From: Pycnococcus provasolii
Taxonomy: Eukaryota > Chlorophyta > Pseudoscourfieldiophyceae > Pseudoscourfieldiales > Pycnococcaceae
Direction of reading: 5' to 3'
NCBI GenBank assembly: GCA_938743325.2
Contig: OW568882.1
Coordinates: 248,001 to 312,000 of the forward strand
Length of the DNA: 64,000 nucleotides
Shown here: one piece after another, positions 1 through 14,700 of the stretch
Layout: each line of letters opens with the position of its first letter
Position numbering within the stretch: the stretch's first letter is position 1
The notes under the pieces: generated by a model
Told to the model about the DNA's origin: nothing
Database searches by the model: none
Seen by the model: only the letters and a program-made list of their open reading frames with translations
Program-made: the position numbers and the translations under genes

Positions 1-2510
1 TGCGCAAGCTCAAGCATGCGAACCGACGCGCTCAGCACGCGACAGTCCGCCGAGGTGAGGCGGTGCGAGATACCAACCACGTCCGTCGCGATCGGCGTAC
101 CTGACGCCTTCCTCGGCTGAGCCAAAGCGGGCGCGGAGCCTGTCGTAAGCACGCGTCCGCCGCGGCTTGCCAAGAGCGCGTCTGACTCGTGCAGGCCCGC
201 CGTCGCCGCGATGGTCCATCGCATCTCGTACAGGCACGTGGCGCCTGTGACAGGCTGCGTAACCTGCGATCCGCCTGCGGCGGTCGGTCGCGCGCCAATC
301 ACACGAGCATCGAGCTGATGGAGGTTCGCGAATGCGCCGCCTTCGCGATCGACGATCCAGTGGTTGCTGATCGCGGACGCATCGCTCGAAGACACGGCGC
401 GAGCCATGACCCACGCGTGCGTGTCCTGCGATCGACGCGCGATCGTGTATGCGCCGAGTGCCGCGGGCACGCGCGTCGCCGACTGCTCCGAGCTTGCAGT
501 AGCGGCGTACGCAGCCGCGCTCACCTGCATGGACGCGTCGAGCGTTGCCGGATGCACGAAGCATCCGCGACGTACGCCGACATCGTCGATCCACAGATGA
601 CCAGCCACGACCCCCGCGACGTCCGAGGGTCGACGGATACTCGTGAGCACGGCGAACGCCGGGCCGTACTGTAGTCCAGACGCCGCGACGCGCTCGTATG
701 CTCCCACCGCGCTAACTGGAGAACTCGCTCCCGCGCGACCTGCACTCACGTTCTCCAGCGATGGCACGATCGCCGCGTCGCGCGAAAGGCTGCGATGCTG
801 CGCGTAGCTGCCGCGGATGTGAGTCATGCGCGCCGAGGATGAGATGCTCACCGCGCTGTTGGCGCACGAAACGCTGCACGCGATCACCACGGACCTAAAC
901 GAGGCGTCCGACGGATCGGGAAGCGCGAGCGGCATCGGGATGCTCACGCCCGTGAGCGCGCACGGCGCCCCGCCGCGCAGCATCGCGCCGAAGGCTGCCG
1001 CCGTCTCGAAGAAGCCCGCGCCGGGGAACAGCGCCTGGCCTTGCACGCGGTGATCCCAGAGATAAGCGTGCATGTTGCGCCTCAGCGCGACCGCACCCTC
1101 CGCCGTGCCGTGAGCGGGCGCCGAAGCGCGACCAACGAGATGGTGCGGCTTCAGCACGATCCACAGCGACTCCATGCGCCATACGTAGCTCGACGAGTCG
1201 GCGGCGACGACGCGCGACGTCGTCGTCGAACTGGACACCTGCTCGCCGATGACGTGCGCGTTGGTGCCTTGGAACGCGAACGAGCTCACGCCTGAGGCCA
1301 CGCGCGTCGCGGAATCGCGCGCGAGCTGCGTCGCGGATTTCATGAAGGCGTACGCGGGCGTAGTGAGTACGCCGATCATGTGCGGGTTGACGGATGTCAG
1401 ATGCATCACCGGAGCGACCGACGTCGTGCGCAGGTCATGCACCACCTGAAGCAAGCCGACTGCGCCCGCGCCTGGCTCCGTGTGGCCGACGGCGGACTTC
1501 ACCGCCGACATGACGAGCGGCGATACGCGGCCCTTCGCCTGCACAAGCACGGCGAAAGAGCCGCCCACCTCGATCGGGTCGCCGAGCGGCGTACCGGTGC
1601 CGTGCATCTGCAGGTTGTGCACGCCGCTTGCCGGCATCGATGCCGACTGCAGCGCGATACGGATCGCGCGCTGCTGTGACGGGCCGTTCGGCGCGGTGAG
1701 TGCGCTCGAGCGCCCATCCTGGTTGACGGACGAGCCGGCAACGTGCACGATACTATCGTCGTGAGGCATCGTCGCGTCGTGTACTGTCGACATCTGCGTA
1801 CGAAGCACGCCGCACGACTCTCCGCGAACGTACCCGCTCGCCTTGGCGTCGAGCGTCTTGCACCGCCCGTCCGGGGCGAGCATGCCAGCACGATTGAACG
1901 TCTCAGCGTTCTGTGGAGTTAGCGTGAGGTTGACGCCGCACACGAGCGCGTCAGTCGACTGACCAGCAGCCATCGTCGTGCGCGCGATGTGCGCGACGAC
2001 GAGCGACGACGAGCACGCGGTATCGACGCTCACAGACGAGCCTTGCATGCCAAACGTGTACGACATCCGACCGCATGCGACGCTGAGCGCTCCTCCTGTT
2101 GAAACGTACGGTGTAATTTTTTCCATTGTTCCCAGCGCAATTTGGCTGTACTCTGCAACTGAGATTCCCACAGCAACTGCTGCGTCGCTGCTACGCAGGT
2201 CCGATGCGCCGCCGACCCCGCCGGCGGTGACCTCCCACGCGCGCAGAAGAAGCACGCGCTGCTGTCCGTCCATCTGCGAACACTCCGTCGTCGTGAGCCC
2301 GAACAGCTGGGTGTCGAACTGGTCCGCGTTGCGCAGATAGCTGCCGAACCGCGGCTTGAGCTCGAGGTCGCTCTCTGGACCTGCCTCGACGTCCCATCTC
2401 TCGTGCGGTACTTCGGTGATGGCGTCGACGAAGCCGCTCGACTGGAACAAGCTCGGAAGCAGGCTAGACACCGCAAGCACAGACATGCGACAAACGCCGT
2501 CTGACGAAGC
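1..2510 (-). other. PKS module M13: KS-DH, truncated by the window edge
   Basis: KS12 (1240-2510) has DTACSSS with Cys19379, QMHGTGTPLGDPIE, KSAVGHTEPGAG and FAFQGTNAH. DH (230-1150) keeps His19700 and Asp19871. The frame is open at base 1, so ER, KR, ACP and perhaps further modules lie to the left. Because the block 1-2089 is a near copy of 4933-7021 in M12, the next domain outside the window is probably an ER as well. Confidence 0.92.
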
Positions 2511-2735
2511 TGCCGCCGATGTCGCGAGGCCTCCTGCCGTCGCGGCATCGATCTCCTCTGCATCGTCGATGCTCGTGTAGAAGGCGCCATCGATGTAGTC
2601 GACCATCGCTGTCACGGACGGATAGTCGAACACCAGCGTGCCCGGCAGCTCGATGCCTACGGTCGTGTCGATCGCGTTCTTCAGCTCCACGGCGCCGAGC
2701 GAGTCGAGACCCGCCTCCATGAGTGGATCATTCGC
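1..2735 (-). repeat. KS-DH-ACP repeat, M13/M12 junction copy (open at left edge)
   Basis: Partner of 4933-7667. The copy is already in progress at base 1, so the repeat extends beyond the window. The diverged island here is about 2090-2184. Confidence 0.9.
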
Positions 2736-5700
2736 CTGCGCGTCCGGACCGACCACGCCGCGCACCACTTCCATCAGCTCGCGCTCGAGCTGCTGCTTGC
2801 GCTCTTCGGCGCCGAGGTGCACATGCTTGAGACCCGCCGCCTGCATCTTGGCGGCATCGCCAAGAGTGCCGGACGCATCGACCGCCTCGAGCAGGTACTC
2901 GAACTCAGACACGAAAGCGGGGACCGCAGGCATCTGCGCGAGGAACCGTGACCAGTCGAACGGGTTCGCTGTCACGACTGCGTGACCGCTAAGCTGCTTC
3001 AGCATGTGATGCAGCGCGCTCAGACCGTGATCCTCGTCCAGCGAGCCCATGCCCATGCGCTCGAGTCGAAGCGCCGTAGAGCGATCCTGCGATGCCATGC
3101 CGCCGCCGCTCCACGCGCCCCACTGGGCGCTCGTCGAAGCCACGCCGCTCGTCAGGCTGTGATGCGCGAAGCTGTCGAGCGCGGCATTCGCAGAGACGTA
3201 GTTCGCCTGCCCGCCGTTACCGAGCAGCGACGCGATCGACGAAAACAACACCGACGTGTCTACCGCGTGAGCCGCCAGCGACGCGCGCAGGTGCGCTGCG
3301 CCGCACACCTTCGGCGCGTGCACGGCCATTGTGCGTGACGCGGACTGGTTCAGCAGCATCGCATCGCGTAGCACGCCGCCGGCGTGCAGCACGCCCGTGG
3401 TGGGCGGATGCGTGCTCGCGCCCACGACCCACCGCGCCTCAGACGCCTGCGAGACGTCGCAGCGCGCGAGCTGCACCATGCACCGTCCCGCCGACGCCGC
3501 CGTCGCCGTCGCGTCTCGCGCGCGTCCGCTGCGGCTGACGAGCCACTCGTGCGCCGCGCCGTACTCGCGCAGCCAACCCGCCATCATCAGGCCGAGCATG
3601 CCGAGTCCGCCCGTCACGAGCCATGAGCCGTCGACACGGACTTGTGCGACAGATGGCACCTGCACCACCACCTTGCCGACGTGCTGCGCGCGCGCCATCA
3701 CGACGAACGCCTGTCTCGTGCGTCCGACCGTGTGAGACATCGAAGGCAGCGCACGCACGACGCCGCCACTCAGCGTCGACACGAGCGCGTCGAATGCCGC
3801 GCCGAGTACCGGCGGAGGCAGGAAGTCAACAGCCACCAGATGGAAGCTCACGTCACAGCGCTCGGCATGCACGCCGCGCGCCGTCCAGATGTCGCGCTTG
3901 CCGATCTCCACGAAGCCGCCGCACGCGCCGAGCGCGCTCAGAGATGCCGCGACCATGCCCGTCGATGTCAGCGAGTTGAGCACGTTCGTCACGCCCTCGC
4001 CCCTTGTGAGCGCGTGGATCTCGTCCGCGTACGCCGTGCGGCGCGTGTCGAGAGCATCGCACACGCCGCGATCGCGAAGCAGGGCGCGCTTGCGCGGTCC
4101 GCCCGCCGTGCCTACGACGTGCGCGCCGAGCGTGCGCAGCACCTCGAGCGCGGCGAGTCCGACTCCGCCGGACGTCGCCTGCACGAGTACGCGCGACTCC
4201 GGCGTGGCTTCTGTCGCGCGCGACAGCGCCATGTCGACCGTCACGAACACCGTCGGCGTCGTCGCCGCGGCGGAGAACGCAATCACGTCCGGCTTGCGTG
4301 CCGCAGCGTACACAGACGTGCGCGCGTGCGATCCCAGGCATCCGGGCGCCAGACCCAGCAGCGACTCGCCTGCATGGAATGCGCGAGGCGCCAGCGGCGA
4401 CACGGATACAGCCACGCCGGCGCAGTCGGCGCCGGGCGGACCCGGGTCGCCGGGGTACATGCCGAGCACGTTCAGTACGTCGCGGAAGTTGACTCCCACA
4501 GCCACCACGCGCAGTGTCATGGCGTCCGCGCGATCGGATACGCCCAGCGCGTCGAGCGCGTGCGCCTTGAGGCCCGTGAAGGCACCGCGAGGCATCGGCT
4601 CGAGCTGGAAGCGACGTACCGTCTCGTGCGCCTGTGCGTGTAGCAGTCTCGGTCGGAGCAGCGCGCCCGCGCGAGCCGCGGCGCCCTGCGCGTCGCCGAG
4701 GTCAGCCTTCGTCGTCGTCGGCGCCGTCGCGCCTGCGCTTGCGTCGACGTCGACGCCGCCGCACTGCACCTGCGGCAGCTCCGCCGCGGCTGTGCGTAAT
4801 ATACCCCACGCTGACGCGAGCGCGACGCCGGGCCACGTGCGCGCGGTGCCGGCTGCTGCACTGACTGCGGCAGGCGCGTGCGCGCCACGCGTGACGAGCT
4901 CGAAGCGGCGTACGCGGAGCATGCTCGCGCACTGCGCAAGCTCAAGCATGCGAACCGACGCGCTCAGCACGCGACAGTCCGCCGAGGTGAGGCGGTGCGA
5001 GATACCAACCACGTCCGTCGCGATCGGCGTACCTGACGCCTTCCTCGGCTGAGCCAAAGCGGGCGCGGAGCCTGTCGTAAGCACGCGTCCGCCGCGGCTT
5101 GCCAAGAGCGCGTCTGACTCGTGCAGGCCCGCCGTCGCCGCGATGGTCCATCGCATCTCGTACAGGCACGTGGCGCCTGTGACAGGCTGCGTAACCTGCG
5201 ATCCGCCTGCGGCGGTCGGTCGCGCGCCAATCACACGAGCATCGAGCTGATGGAGGTTCGCGAATGCGCCGCCTTCGCGATCGACGATCCAGTGGTTGCT
5301 GATCGCGGACGCATCGCTCGAAGACACGGCGCGAGCCATGACCCACGCGTGCGTGTCCTGCGATCGACGCGCGATCGTGTATGCGCCGAGTGCCGCGGGC
5401 ACGCGCGTCGCCGACTGCTCCGAGCTTGCAGTAGCGGCGTACGCAGCCGCGCTCACCTGCATGGACGCGTCGAGCGTTGCCGGATGCACGAAGCATCCGC
5501 GACGTACGCCGACATCGTCGATCCACAGATGACCAGCCACGACCCCCGCGACGTCCGAGGATCGACGGATACTCGTGAGCACGGCGAACGCCGGGCCGTA
5601 CTGTAGCCCAGACGCCGCGACGCGCTCGTATGCTCCCACCGCGCCAACCGGAGAACTCGCTCCCGCGCGACCTGCACTCACGTTCTCCAGCGAAGGCACG

Positions 5701-8700
5701 ATCGCCGCGTCGCGCGAAAGGCTGCGATGCTGCGCGTAGCTGCCGCGGATGTGAGTCATGCGCGCCGAGGATGAGATGCTCACCGCGCTGTTGGCGCACG
5801 AAACGCTGCACGCGATCACCACGGACCTAAACGAGGCGTCCGACGGATCGGGAAGCGCGAGCGGCATCGGGATGCTCACGCCCGTGAGCGCGCACGGCGC
5901 CCCGCCGCGCAGCATCGCGCCGAAGGCTGCCGCCGTCTCGAAGAAGCCCGCGCCGGGGAACAGCGCCTGGCCTTGCACGCGGTGATCCCAGAGATAAGCG
6001 TGCATGTTGCGCCTCAGCGCGACCGCACCCTCCGCCGTGCCGTGAGCGGGCGCCGAAGCGCGACCAACGAGATGGTGCGGCTTCAGCACGATCCACAGCG
6101 ACTCCGTGCGCCATACGTAGCTCGACGAGTCGGCGGCGACGACGCGCGACGTCGTCGTCGAACTGGACACCTGCTCGCCGATGACGTGCGCGTTGGTGCC
6201 TTGGAACGCGAACGAGCTCACGCCTGAGGCCACGCGCGTCGCGGAATCGCGCGCGAGCTGCGTCGCGGATTTCATGAAGGCGTACGCGGGCGTAGTGAGT
6301 ACGCCGATCATGTGCGGGTTGACGGATGTCAGATGCATCACCGGAGCGACCGACGTCGTGCGCAGGTCATGCACCACCTGAAGCAAGCCGACTGCACCCG
6401 CGCCTGGCTCCGTGTGGCCGACGGCGGACTTCGCCGCCGACATGACGAGCGGCGATACGCGGCCCTTCGCCTGCACAAGCACGGCGAAAGAGCCGCCCAC
6501 CTCGATCGGGTCGCCGAGCGGCGTACCGGTGCCGTGCATCTGCAGGTTGTGCACGCCGCTTGCCGGCATCGATGCCGACTGCAGCGCGATACGGATCGCG
6601 CGCTGCTGCGACGGGCCGTTCGGCGCGGTGAGTGCGCTCGAGCGCCCATCCTGGTTGACGGACGAGCCGGCAACATGCACGATATTATCGTCGTGAGGCA
6701 TCGTCGCGTCGTGTACTGTCGACATCTGCGTACGAAGCACGCCGCACGACTCTCCGCGAACGTACCCGCTCGCCTTGGCGTCGAGCGTCTTGCACCGCCC
6801 GTCCGAGGCGAGCATGCCAGCACGATTGAACGTCTCAGCGTTCTGTGGAGTTAGCGTGAGGTTGACGCCGCACACGAGCGCGTCAGTCGACTGACCAGCA
6901 GCCATCGTCGTGCGCGCGATGTGCGCGACGACGAGCGACGACGAGCACGCGGTATCAACGCTCACAGACGAGCCTTGCATGCCGAACGTGTACGATAGCC
7001 GACCGCATGCGACACTGAGCGCACTTCCCGTGGACATATATGCGGTGATCTGTGGCATGAAGTACGCGGCGATCTGCCCGTACTCTGCGGCCGATATGCC
7101 GACAGCAACCGTCGCGTCGCTGCTACGCAGGTCCGATGCGCCGCCGACCCCGCCGGCGGTGACCTCCCACGCGCGCAGAAGAAGCACGCGCTGCTGTGCG
7201 TCCATCTGCGAACACTCCGTCGTCGTGAGCCCGAACAGCTGGATGTCGAACTGGTCCGCGTTGCGCAGATAGCTGCCGAACCGCGGCTTGAGCTCGAGGT
7301 CGCTCTCTGGACCTGCCTCGACGTCCCATCTCTCGTGCGGTACTTCGGTGATGGCGTCGACGAAGCCGCTCGACTGGAACAAGCTCGGAAGCAGGCTAGA
7401 CACCGCAAGCACAGACATGCGACAAACGCCGTCTGACGAAGCTGCCGCCGATGTCGCGAGGCCTCCTGCCGTCGCGGCATCGATCTCCTCCGCATCGTCG
7501 ATGCTGCTCGTGTAGAAGGCGCCATCGATGTAGTCGACCATCGCTGTCACGGACGGATAGTCGAACACCAGCGTGCCCGGCAGCTCGATGCCTACGGCAG
7601 TGTCGATCGCGTTCTTCAGCTCCACGGCGCCGAGCGAGTCGAGCCCCGCCTCCATGAGTGGCTGATTTGGATCTACATCAGAACCAAGAATGCCTTCCAC
7701 GGCAGCCATGACTCTGCTCAATGATGAGATTTGCTGTGATCCAAGATTAAGACGCGTTGTCTGCGTTTTGCTATCTAAGGATGTCGCTGTATTGTGATCG
7801 CTGCTATGAACCACGATATTGATGTCACGCAATAGAGCAGGAGTCACTCGCATATTTTTGACGAAGTTTTCCCAGATGAAGGGATTCGCCGTAACAAGTG
7901 AACGAGAAGGAGTGGTACAACTGTGCGTTGACGAATCTTGGAGAATACCAAACAGTACTTGCAACCCACGATGCGCCTCGAGGGCACCCATCCCTCCCTT
8001 GACAGCACGGCGTATCACATCATCTGACGCCATACCTCCTCCTGCCCAGGCACCCCATTGGATGCTTCGAACTAACATACCCCTCGCGTCGAAGTGGAAT
8101 GAAGCCCCATCCAGATTGCCGTTCGCAGCGCTGTAGTTGCTCTGACCTCCTGAGCCAATTAACGCAGCCACTGACGAAAATAACACAGTATAGGCTCCTG
8201 GCACCGTACCAAATGAAAATGTGTTTATGTTGGCCAATCCTTCAACTTTCGGCGCCATCACGCGATTGAATCGCGACGCCGTCTGCTTCGCAAGAGCCAA
8301 ATCCATCAAAACACCCCCTGCGTGCATGATTCCAGTTGTGCCATACTTTCTTTCGCTAAGAGACAATGCATACTGAGCTTCGCTGCGATTGGCCATGTCA
8401 CACCGCTGTCCAATGAGCAAGCAGTGCTCGGAATGCGATCCCAGGCTCGCACCCCTGCCCGAGCGTCCCAGTATCACAATCTCCTTTGCGCTTGACACTA
8501 GATCCGTCCGAATCAAGTAGCCAAGACTTCCAAATCCGCCGGTGATCAGCACGCTAGGCACCTCGCCGTACGTACCACGAGGTACCTGCACCACCACCTT
8601 GCCGACGTGCTGCGCGCGCGCCATCACGACGAACGCCTGTCTCGTGCGTCCGACCGTGTGAGACATCGAAGGCAGCGCACGCACGACGCCGCCACTCAGC

Positions 8701-11700
8701 GTCGACACGAGCGCGTCGAATGCTGCGCCGAGTACCGGCGGAGGCAGGAAGTCAACAGCCACCAGATGGAAGCTCACGTCACAGCGCTCGGCATGCACGC
8801 CGCGCGCCGTCCAGATGTCGCGCTTGCCGATCTCCACGAAGCCGCCGCACGCGCCGAGCGCGCTCAGAGATGCCGCGACCATGCCCGTCGATGTCAGCGA
8901 GTTGAGCACGCTCGTCACGCCCTCGCCCCTTGTGAGCGCGTGGATCTCGTCCGCGTACGCCGTGCGGCGCGTGTCGAGCGCATCGCACACGCCGCGATCG
9001 CGAAGCAGGGCGCGCTTGCGCGGTCCGCCCGCCGTGCCTACGACGTGCGCGCCGAGCGTGCGCAGCACCTCGAGCGCGGCGAGTCCGACTCCGCCGGACG
9101 TCGCCTGCACGAGTACGCGCGACACCGGCGTGGCTTCTGTCGCGCGCGACAGCGCCATGTCGACCGTCACGAACACCGTCGGCGTCGTCGCCGCGGCGGA
9201 GAACGCAATCACGTCCGGCTTGCGTGCCGCAGCGTACACAGACGTGCGCGCGTGCGATCCCAGGCATCCGGGCGCCAGACCCAGCAGCGACTCGCCTGCA
9301 TGGAATGCGCGAGGCGCCAGCGGCGACACGGACACAGCCACGCCGGCGCAGTCGGCGCCGGGCGGACCCGGGTCGCCGGGGTACATGCCGAGCACGTTCA
9401 GCACGTCGCGGAAGTTGACTCCCACAGCCACCACGCGCAGCGTGAAGATATCAGCATGCTCGGCCAATGAATCATTTGCGAGCGTGAGATGTGAACTGAC
9501 TGCCACTATGGAGCTGATTGCACCCCGAGGCTGCGGAACAATGCTGAACGCGTTCTTAACTTCGAATGTTTCGGAGCTGGGATGCATTCGAGGAACCTCA
9601 ACAATACTGCCGATTGTTTTTGTGCCATAGTCTTCCGACTCGATTCTGCGAGGTTGTATATTGCGGAAAGATGTCGTGGGGAGCAGATGACTGCTCTGGT
9701 GAACATCGTTGGATGTGAATCCAGGCAAGATATGCCCCTCCTGCAGAGCAGTCCGCGATAGCGCCAGTACAGCACTAGCTCGTGGGTCCGTACATGCAAA
9801 TGGAATGCTATGGCCACCTTGAACACCCATCCTCGTATGAATGGTCTGCGTATGGAGATTAGACTGGAACACGCTCGCAGCTGAAAGGATGCAGCGTCTC
9901 GTCTCAAGAAGGGGATACAACGCAAGCAGAATACCTCCAGATTCAAATGCCTTCAGGTGGATCATTGCCGGCGAAACGTCGGTGTAGTCATTCCCACGAG
10001 AATGAAGAGCAGGCGCGTAGTCGGATGAAGCTTGCCAGTGGATCCTGTATGTGTACTGAGCAGACTCTGCTGCCTGCAAGGTCTGAACATTCATCTCTGT
10101 CTTGGTGTGTCCACCACCCACCACACGCGTTTCCAGGTCTTCCACGAAAGCGCTTGCACCAAGTGCGTGGCAGCTAAATGTAGACCCGCTTCCTTCATCA
10201 GCACTCGTTAGTGCCGCCGACGCAGTAACTGTAACTGTCGTGCAGCGACGAGTCACGCGGAATGCTTTCAAGCCTGCGGGAATGCGCGTGACAGAGTCCG
10301 TGGACTGAGTTGCTCCAGCTGCGGCTGCTAGAAGATGGATGGCACCATCCATGGCTGCCGGGTGCGCGAAGTACCCATCGCCGTGTGCTCGTGGACCCAC
10401 CCATGCGGTACCAAGAATGCACTGACTGATACGACGAAGGGACTGAAGTACTTGAAAGGCTGGTCCGTACTCGAGACCAGACCGTCGCATGCTTGGATAT
10501 GCAAAGGCAGCATCGAGGATAAGTTGAACTTCGCCATCCTTGCCGACGCGAGCCTTTGGACTTGGGATCGGAAATGCGCGCGCAGTCTCTGCGCTCGAAT
10601 CATGAGGTACTACCACTGCCATAAGAGATTTCGCTTGTGTTGACCCCCTGGCGCTGGAAACAATGCCAGAGCAGGTTGTCTGCTCTCTAGTATTGCGGAT
10701 GTGCCAATGGAAAGATCGCGTAAGCGTGTAGCATGCCATCTCGCGACTTGCTTTCCCAAGATCCGCCGGTAACATCAGCGGTGCCGGAAGGACGGCGTTT
10801 GCGATGAGACTTCGCGCGTCGTCATCATCGGTGCGCGATGGATGCAGGCTCCGCAGGGACGAGAACGCCATCTCAAAGGATGCGGTGGCTGGAAGGATGG
10901 ACTTGCCCGACACCTGATGGTCCCACAGATAGGACAGTGCAGGCGTACGACGAATATTGATGCCCTCAACGCGCAGAATTGTCGATGTGTCTGCCACACT
11001 TACAGCTCGAGCCGTCTGCAGTAGTACGTGGCCTTGTACGTGCGCGTACGCGCGCATTTTCACGGCAGCACTGCGCAGAAGAAGAGTAGCTCGCGACGAC
11101 CCACATTCCGGAACTGCGGTGGGATTTTGGAGAACAGCGTGTGCATTGCATCCGCTCATGCCAAATGAGCTGCAGCTTGCAAGTGTGCTCGAGGGATCGG
11201 AATCGGTGTTCTGAGCGGCACCTGCAGCCATGGGAATCACGGTGTATCGCGATGTCGAAGAAAGGGCGGTGGAAACATACGAGTTCACAGATCGGAGGTG
11301 GAGCACAGGAGGCACCGCAGCGCCAGACAGGTAATTCGCGGCAAATATGAGCGTCGCAATGCCAGCGGTACCCTCCGTGTGACCTTGCATCGTCTTAACC
11401 GCTCCAACCACGAGCGGTTGCACAGAGGAGCTATTAGATCGTCCAGGTGATCGAATTGCACTCCCGAGCACCTTAAGTGCTCCGCGCGTCTCAATCGGGT
11501 CACCGAGCGCGGTTCCAGTTCCATGCGCAGAAAGCATATCCACTGGTCGCGTCGTGTCGGCGTCGATGAGAGCGCGGCGAATCAGCGCCTCCTGCGAAGG
11601 ACCATGAGGCGCTGTCAGGGCGCTTGAACGCCCATCTTGATTTGCACACGATCCAGCAATGATGAATGCGGCCGAATGCGGCCGTTGCGGGTCATTCTCC

Positions 11701-14700
11701 GCGGCGAGGAATCCAGATTGCATCGCAACCACGGCAAAGCCCTCGCCTCGCCCGTAGCCATCACCACTTGCATCGAACGTTTTGCAGCGGCCATCAGACG
11801 ACAGAGCGCCGAGCGATGACATGGCGATGAATGTCTCCGCAGTGAGCATGATCTGAGTGCCAGCTCCAATCGACGCCACCGTGCCGTCCCGGCGCATGTA
11901 CGGTTGTCCGTTCTTTGCCAAATGACACGCAACAAGCGAGGACGAGCAGGCGGTATCCATGATAACACACGGTCCGTTAAAGGCGTAGACGTATGAGACC
12001 CTACCGACTAGGAAAGACAGTCCGTTGCCTGTTCCCACGTAGGAAGAAAGACTGCCAACGTAGCGTTTTATCACGTCGAGGTACTCGGTCCACATACAGC
12101 CTACATACACGGATGTATTGGTATCGGTGTACATGTCGACAAAACTCACATCCTTCTCAGACGATCCTCCATCTAACACCCTCGTGTCGCAAACATCGAG
12201 GCTCTCGTGCACAAGCTCGAGCAGATGCCTTTGCTGAGGATCCATGAGAGCACATTCTGCGTGCGAAACCTTGAAGATTGCTGCATCGAACACCTCGATT
12301 TCAGGTAGGAAGACAGCGTGCAATGTGGAAGAGCGCGACTTATTTGAGCTGCTGAGAGACGGATCGAACACTTCGTCCACGTCGCAGCGACTGAACGGAA
12401 CCAGGCCATGGAATGAAGTACCCGATACACTTTCCTTCAGCATCTGCTCGCAAGTTCGCCCGCTTGGGAACGATGTTGAGGAACCGAAGACGTGCGCGAA
12501 ATTCATTGATGCGTTGTCGGCCATCACACCAGATAGGTCCACGAAAGCAGGGCGAGATGATTGCATTCTAGGGTCATCAAAGAACATTGCGTCGCTGTCA
12601 TCATCGTCGCCTTCTCCAAGCTTGAGCTCATCGAACAAATAGCTCGCAAGTGCTTTGGCTGTCGGGTGATCGAAAACAACGGTTGCAGGAAGTTCCAGGC
12701 CATAGCTATTAGACAGAGCATTTCGCAATTCAGTCGTCATCAACGAATCAAGTCCCGACTCCATCATCGGTTCGTGGGCTTGGATTGTCGACGATCCAAT
12801 CAAGCGCCGAAGAACGTCAAGCACCTCATCGGTTAAAATCTCGAGAGTCTGCGCCGGCGCAATCGATTTCTTTGACTCATCAATAGCGACGATATCTGTA
12901 CTTCCGTGACGCTCACGTTTCGTCGGAAACGCAGATTTGGATCGACGGATCGTGCCTTTAAATGTCCTAACCTCGTTATCAGCTGGCTCCACCGCCTCAG
13001 CCGCAGTCGTTGGCATATTCACAAAGTCAGAAACCAAAAACGGAACGATGGGACTCTGCGCGAGGAACCGCGACCAGTCGAACGGGTTCGCTGTCACGAC
13101 TGCGTGACCGCTAAGCTGCTTCAGCATGTGATGCAGCGCGCTCAGACCGTGATCCTCGTCCAGCGAGCCCATGCCCATGCGCTCGAGTCGAAGTGCCGTA
13201 GAGCGATCCTGCGATGCCATGCCGCCGCCGCTCCACGCGCCCCACTGGGCGCTCGTCGAAGCCACGCCGCTCGTCAGGCTGTGATGCGCGAAGCTGTCGA
13301 GCGCGGCATTCGCAGAGACGTAGTTCGCCTGCCCGCCGTTACCGAGCAGCGACGCGATTGACGAAAACAACACCGACGTGTCTACCGCGTGAGCCGCCAG
13401 CGACGCGCGCAGGTGCGCTGCGCCGCACACCTTCGGCGCGTGCACGGCCATTGTGCGTGACGCGGACTGGTTCAGCAGCATCGCATCGCGTAGCACGCCG
13501 CCGGCGTGTAGCACGCCCGTGGTGGGCGGATGCGTGCTCGCGCACACGACCCACCGCGCCTCAGACGCCTGCGAGACGTCGCAGCGCGCGAGCTGCACCA
13601 TGCACCGTCCCGCCGACGCCGCCGTCGCCGTCGCGTCTCGCGCGCGTCCGCTGCGGCTGACGAGCCACTCGTGCGCCGCGCCGTACTCGCGCAGCCAACC
13701 CGCCATCATCAGGCCGAGCATGCCGAGTCCGCCCGTCACGAGCCATGAGCCGTCGACACGGACTTGCGCGACAGATGGCACCTGCACCACCACCTTGCCG
13801 ACGTGCTGCGCGCGCGCCATCACGACGAACGCCTGTCTCGTGCTTCCGACCGTGTGAGACATCGAAGGCAGCGCACGCACGACGCCGCCACTCAGCGTCG
13901 ACACGAGCGCGTCGAATGCCGCGCCGAGTACCGGCGGAGGCAGGAAGTCAACAGCCACCAGATGGAAGCTCACGTCACAGCGCTCGGCATGCACGCCGCG
14001 CGCCGTCCAGATGTCGCGCTTGCCGATCTCCACGAAGCCGCCGCACGCGCCGAGCGCGCTCAGAGATGCCGCGACCATGCCCGTCGATGTCAGCGAGTTG
14101 AGCACGCTCGTCACGCCCTCGCCCCTTGTGAGCGCGTGGATCTCGTCCGCGTACGCCGTGCGGCGCGTGTCGAGCGCATCGCACACGCCGCGATCGCGAA
14201 GCAGGGCGCGCTTGCGCGGTCCGCCCGCCGTGCCTACGACGTGCGCGCCGAGCGTGCGCAGCACCTCGAGCGCGGCGAGTCCGACTCCGCCGGACGTCGC
14301 CTGCACGAGTACGCGCGACTCCGGCGTGGCTTCTGTCGCGCGCGACAGCGCCATGTCGACCGTCACGAACACCGTCGGCGTCGTCGCCGCGGCGGAGAAC
14401 GCAATCACGTCCGGCTTGCGTGCCGCAGCGTACACAGACGTGCGCGCGTGCGAGCCCAGGCAGCCGGGCGCCAGACCCAGCAGCGACTCGCCTGCATGGA
14501 ATGCGCGAGGCGCCAGCGGCGACACGGATACAGCCACGCCGGCGCAGTCGGCGCCGGGCGGACCCGGGTCGCCGGGATACATGCCGAGCACGTTCAGCAC
14601 GTCGCGGAAGTTGACTCCCACAGCCACCACGCGCAGTGTCATTGAGTCCGCGCGATCGGATACGCCCAGCGCGTCGAGCGCGTGCGCCTTGAGGCCCGTG

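Noticed and set aside
3642-5052. Long plus-strand ORFs, with recurrent copies near 8607-9630, 13764-15129, 18843-20145 and 23796-25098
   Set aside because: They are antisense shadows of the GC-rich ER-KR repeat. Their proteins are Arg/Ala/His- or Ser/Pro-rich without motifs, and the minus strand in the same place encodes clear ER and KR motifs.
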